Shown in pieces: positions 63,307 to 64,000 of a stretch of DNA of 64,000 bases. The DNA is taken from positions 1 through 64,000 of the forward strand of contig NZ_CANLZR010000012.1 of NCBI RefSeq assembly GCF_947495705.1, given 5' to 3'. Source of the DNA: an uncultured Phycicoccus sp. (GTDB lineage: Bacteria > Actinomycetota > Actinomycetes > Actinomycetales > Dermatophilaceae). A program made the position numbers and the translations under genes. A model generated the notes under the pieces. The model searched no databases, was not told where the DNA came from, and saw only the letters and a program-made list of their open reading frames with translations. Within the stretch, counting starts at the first letter, position 1; each line of letters begins with the position of its first letter.

Positions 63307-64000
63307 TGGGCCAGAAGGTCAACCCGCACGGCTTCCGTCTCGGGATCACCACGGAGCACAAGAGCCGTTGGTTCGCCGACTCCACCAAGGAGGGTCAGCG
63401 CTACCGCGACTACGTCAAGGAGGACGTGGCGATCCGCAAGCTCATGTCCACGGGCATGGACCGCGCCGGTATCGCCCGCGTCGACATCGAGCGCACCCGT
63501 GACCGGGTCCGCGTCGACATCCACACCGCGCGTCCCGGCATCGTCATCGGCCGCCGCGGCGCCGAGGCCGACCGCATCCGCGGTGAGCTCGAGAAGCTCA
63601 CCGGCAAGCAGGTGCAGCTCAACATCCTCGAGGTCAAGAACCCCGAGGTCGAGGCCCAGCTCGTCGCGCAGGGCATCGCCGAGCAGCTGTCGGCCCGTGT
63701 CTCCTTCCGTCGCGCCATGCGCAAGGGCATGCAGTCCGCCACCCGCGCCGGCGCCAAGGGCATCCGTGTCCAGGTCTCCGGCCGCCTCGGCGGCGCGGAG
63801 ATGAGCCGTACCGAGTTCTACCGCGAGGGTCGCGTGCCGCTGCACACCCTGCGCGCGCAGATCGACTACGGCCTGTACGAGGCCAAGACCACGTTCGGGC
63901 GCATCGGCGTCAAGGTGTGGATCTACAAGGGCGACATGACCGCTCGCGAGCTGGCGGCCCAGCAGGCCACCGCGCCGCGTCAGGGTCGTGGCCCGCGTCG
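63306..64000 (+). CDS. rpsC: 30S ribosomal protein S3 (cut by the window end)
   Basis: The first 231 codons of S3; no stop before the window edge. [20 protein letters not shown] is the family start. The KH domain ([19 protein letters not shown]) and the C-terminal [20 protein letters not shown] are intact. The final part visible, AARQ-type GRGPRR, begins the basic tail common in actinobacteria. It overlaps rplV by one base. Confidence 0.97.
   Translation, partial: MGQKVNPHGFRLGITTEHKSRWFADSTKEGQRYRDYVKEDVAIRKLMSTGMDRAGIARVDIERTRDRVRVDIHTARPGIVIGRRGAEADRIRGELEKLTGKQVQLNILEVKNPEVEAQLVAQGIAEQLSARVSFRRAMRKGMQSATRAGAKGIRVQVSGRLGGAEMSRTEFYREGRVPLHTLRAQIDYGLYEAKTTFGRIGVKVWIYKGDMTARELAAQQATAPRQGRGPR

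Overview
This is a GC-rich actinobacterial chromosome segment. Very GC-rich third codon positions, many GTG and TTG starts, hairpin terminators without U-tracts, an Mce transporter operon and fused isobutyryl-CoA mutase all point to Actinomycetota. The ribosomal and RNA-polymerase gene order resembles that of Streptomyces and Mycobacterium. My guess is Micrococcales (Intrasporangiaceae/Dermatophilaceae-like), but that is inference from gene content only. I see no phage, insertion sequence, CRISPR array or rRNA operon.

Layout. (1) 1-10.7 kb: a YcaQ/AlkZ-type protein on the minus strand, then a MobA-like nucleotidyltransferase, two small DUF202 membrane proteins, and a molybdenum-hydroxylase block. 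The block is a MoxR ATPase, a CoxE-like VWA protein, XdhC/CoxI, the CO-dehydrogenase-like subunits in the order S-L-M, and CoxG. The large subunit carries AYRGAGR instead of the CO-oxidising AYRCSFR, so this is a form II enzyme of uncertain substrate. (2) 10.4-22.9 kb: GlxA-family regulator, a two-component system whose kinase is continuous with a DUF4153-like membrane protein, aroQ, an APH-fold protein, icmF behind a perfect palindromic operator, a GNAT protein, nfo, an SDR and a cytosolic metal-receptor-like protein. (3) 22.9-29.5 kb: tRNA-Thr, tRNA-Met, rpmG, hadA-like, hadB-like, murB, an XRE regulator, a tandem-repeat intergenic region, adenosine-deaminase-like, DUF5709 and aminotransferase genes, and tRNA-Trp. 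(4) 29.5-33.6 kb: secE-nusG-rplK-rplA, then rplJ-rplL behind an attenuator-like leader. (5) 33.7-44.4 kb: a complete, translationally coupled mce operon (MceG/Mkl ATPase, two YrbE permeases, MceA-F, two Mce-associated proteins) between rplL and rpoB. (6) 44.7-58.8 kb: rpoB-rpoC, three accessory genes, and the str operon rpsL-rpsG-fusA-tuf. (7) 58.8-64 kb: a GNAT gene and the start of the S10 operon, rpsJ-rplC-rplD-rplW-rplB-rpsS-rplV-rpsC, the last cut by the window end.

Themes. Most blocks are tightly coupled operons with 1-, 4- or 8-nt overlaps. Housekeeping promoters before rplJ, rpoB, rpsL and rpsJ share a TTGGRS-N18-NANNCT pattern. About fourteen accessory genes have a -10-like hexamer only 6-8 nt before the start codon, the signature of leaderless mRNAs. 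Nothing here is demonstrably a new defence or mobile system. The most unusual items are the kinase-DUF4153 fusion with an internal ribosome-binding site, the mce operon at the mkl locus, the palindrome covering the icmF promoter, strong hairpins inside the rpoBC and str operons, and the 50-bp tandem hairpin repeat near the adenosine deaminase gene.
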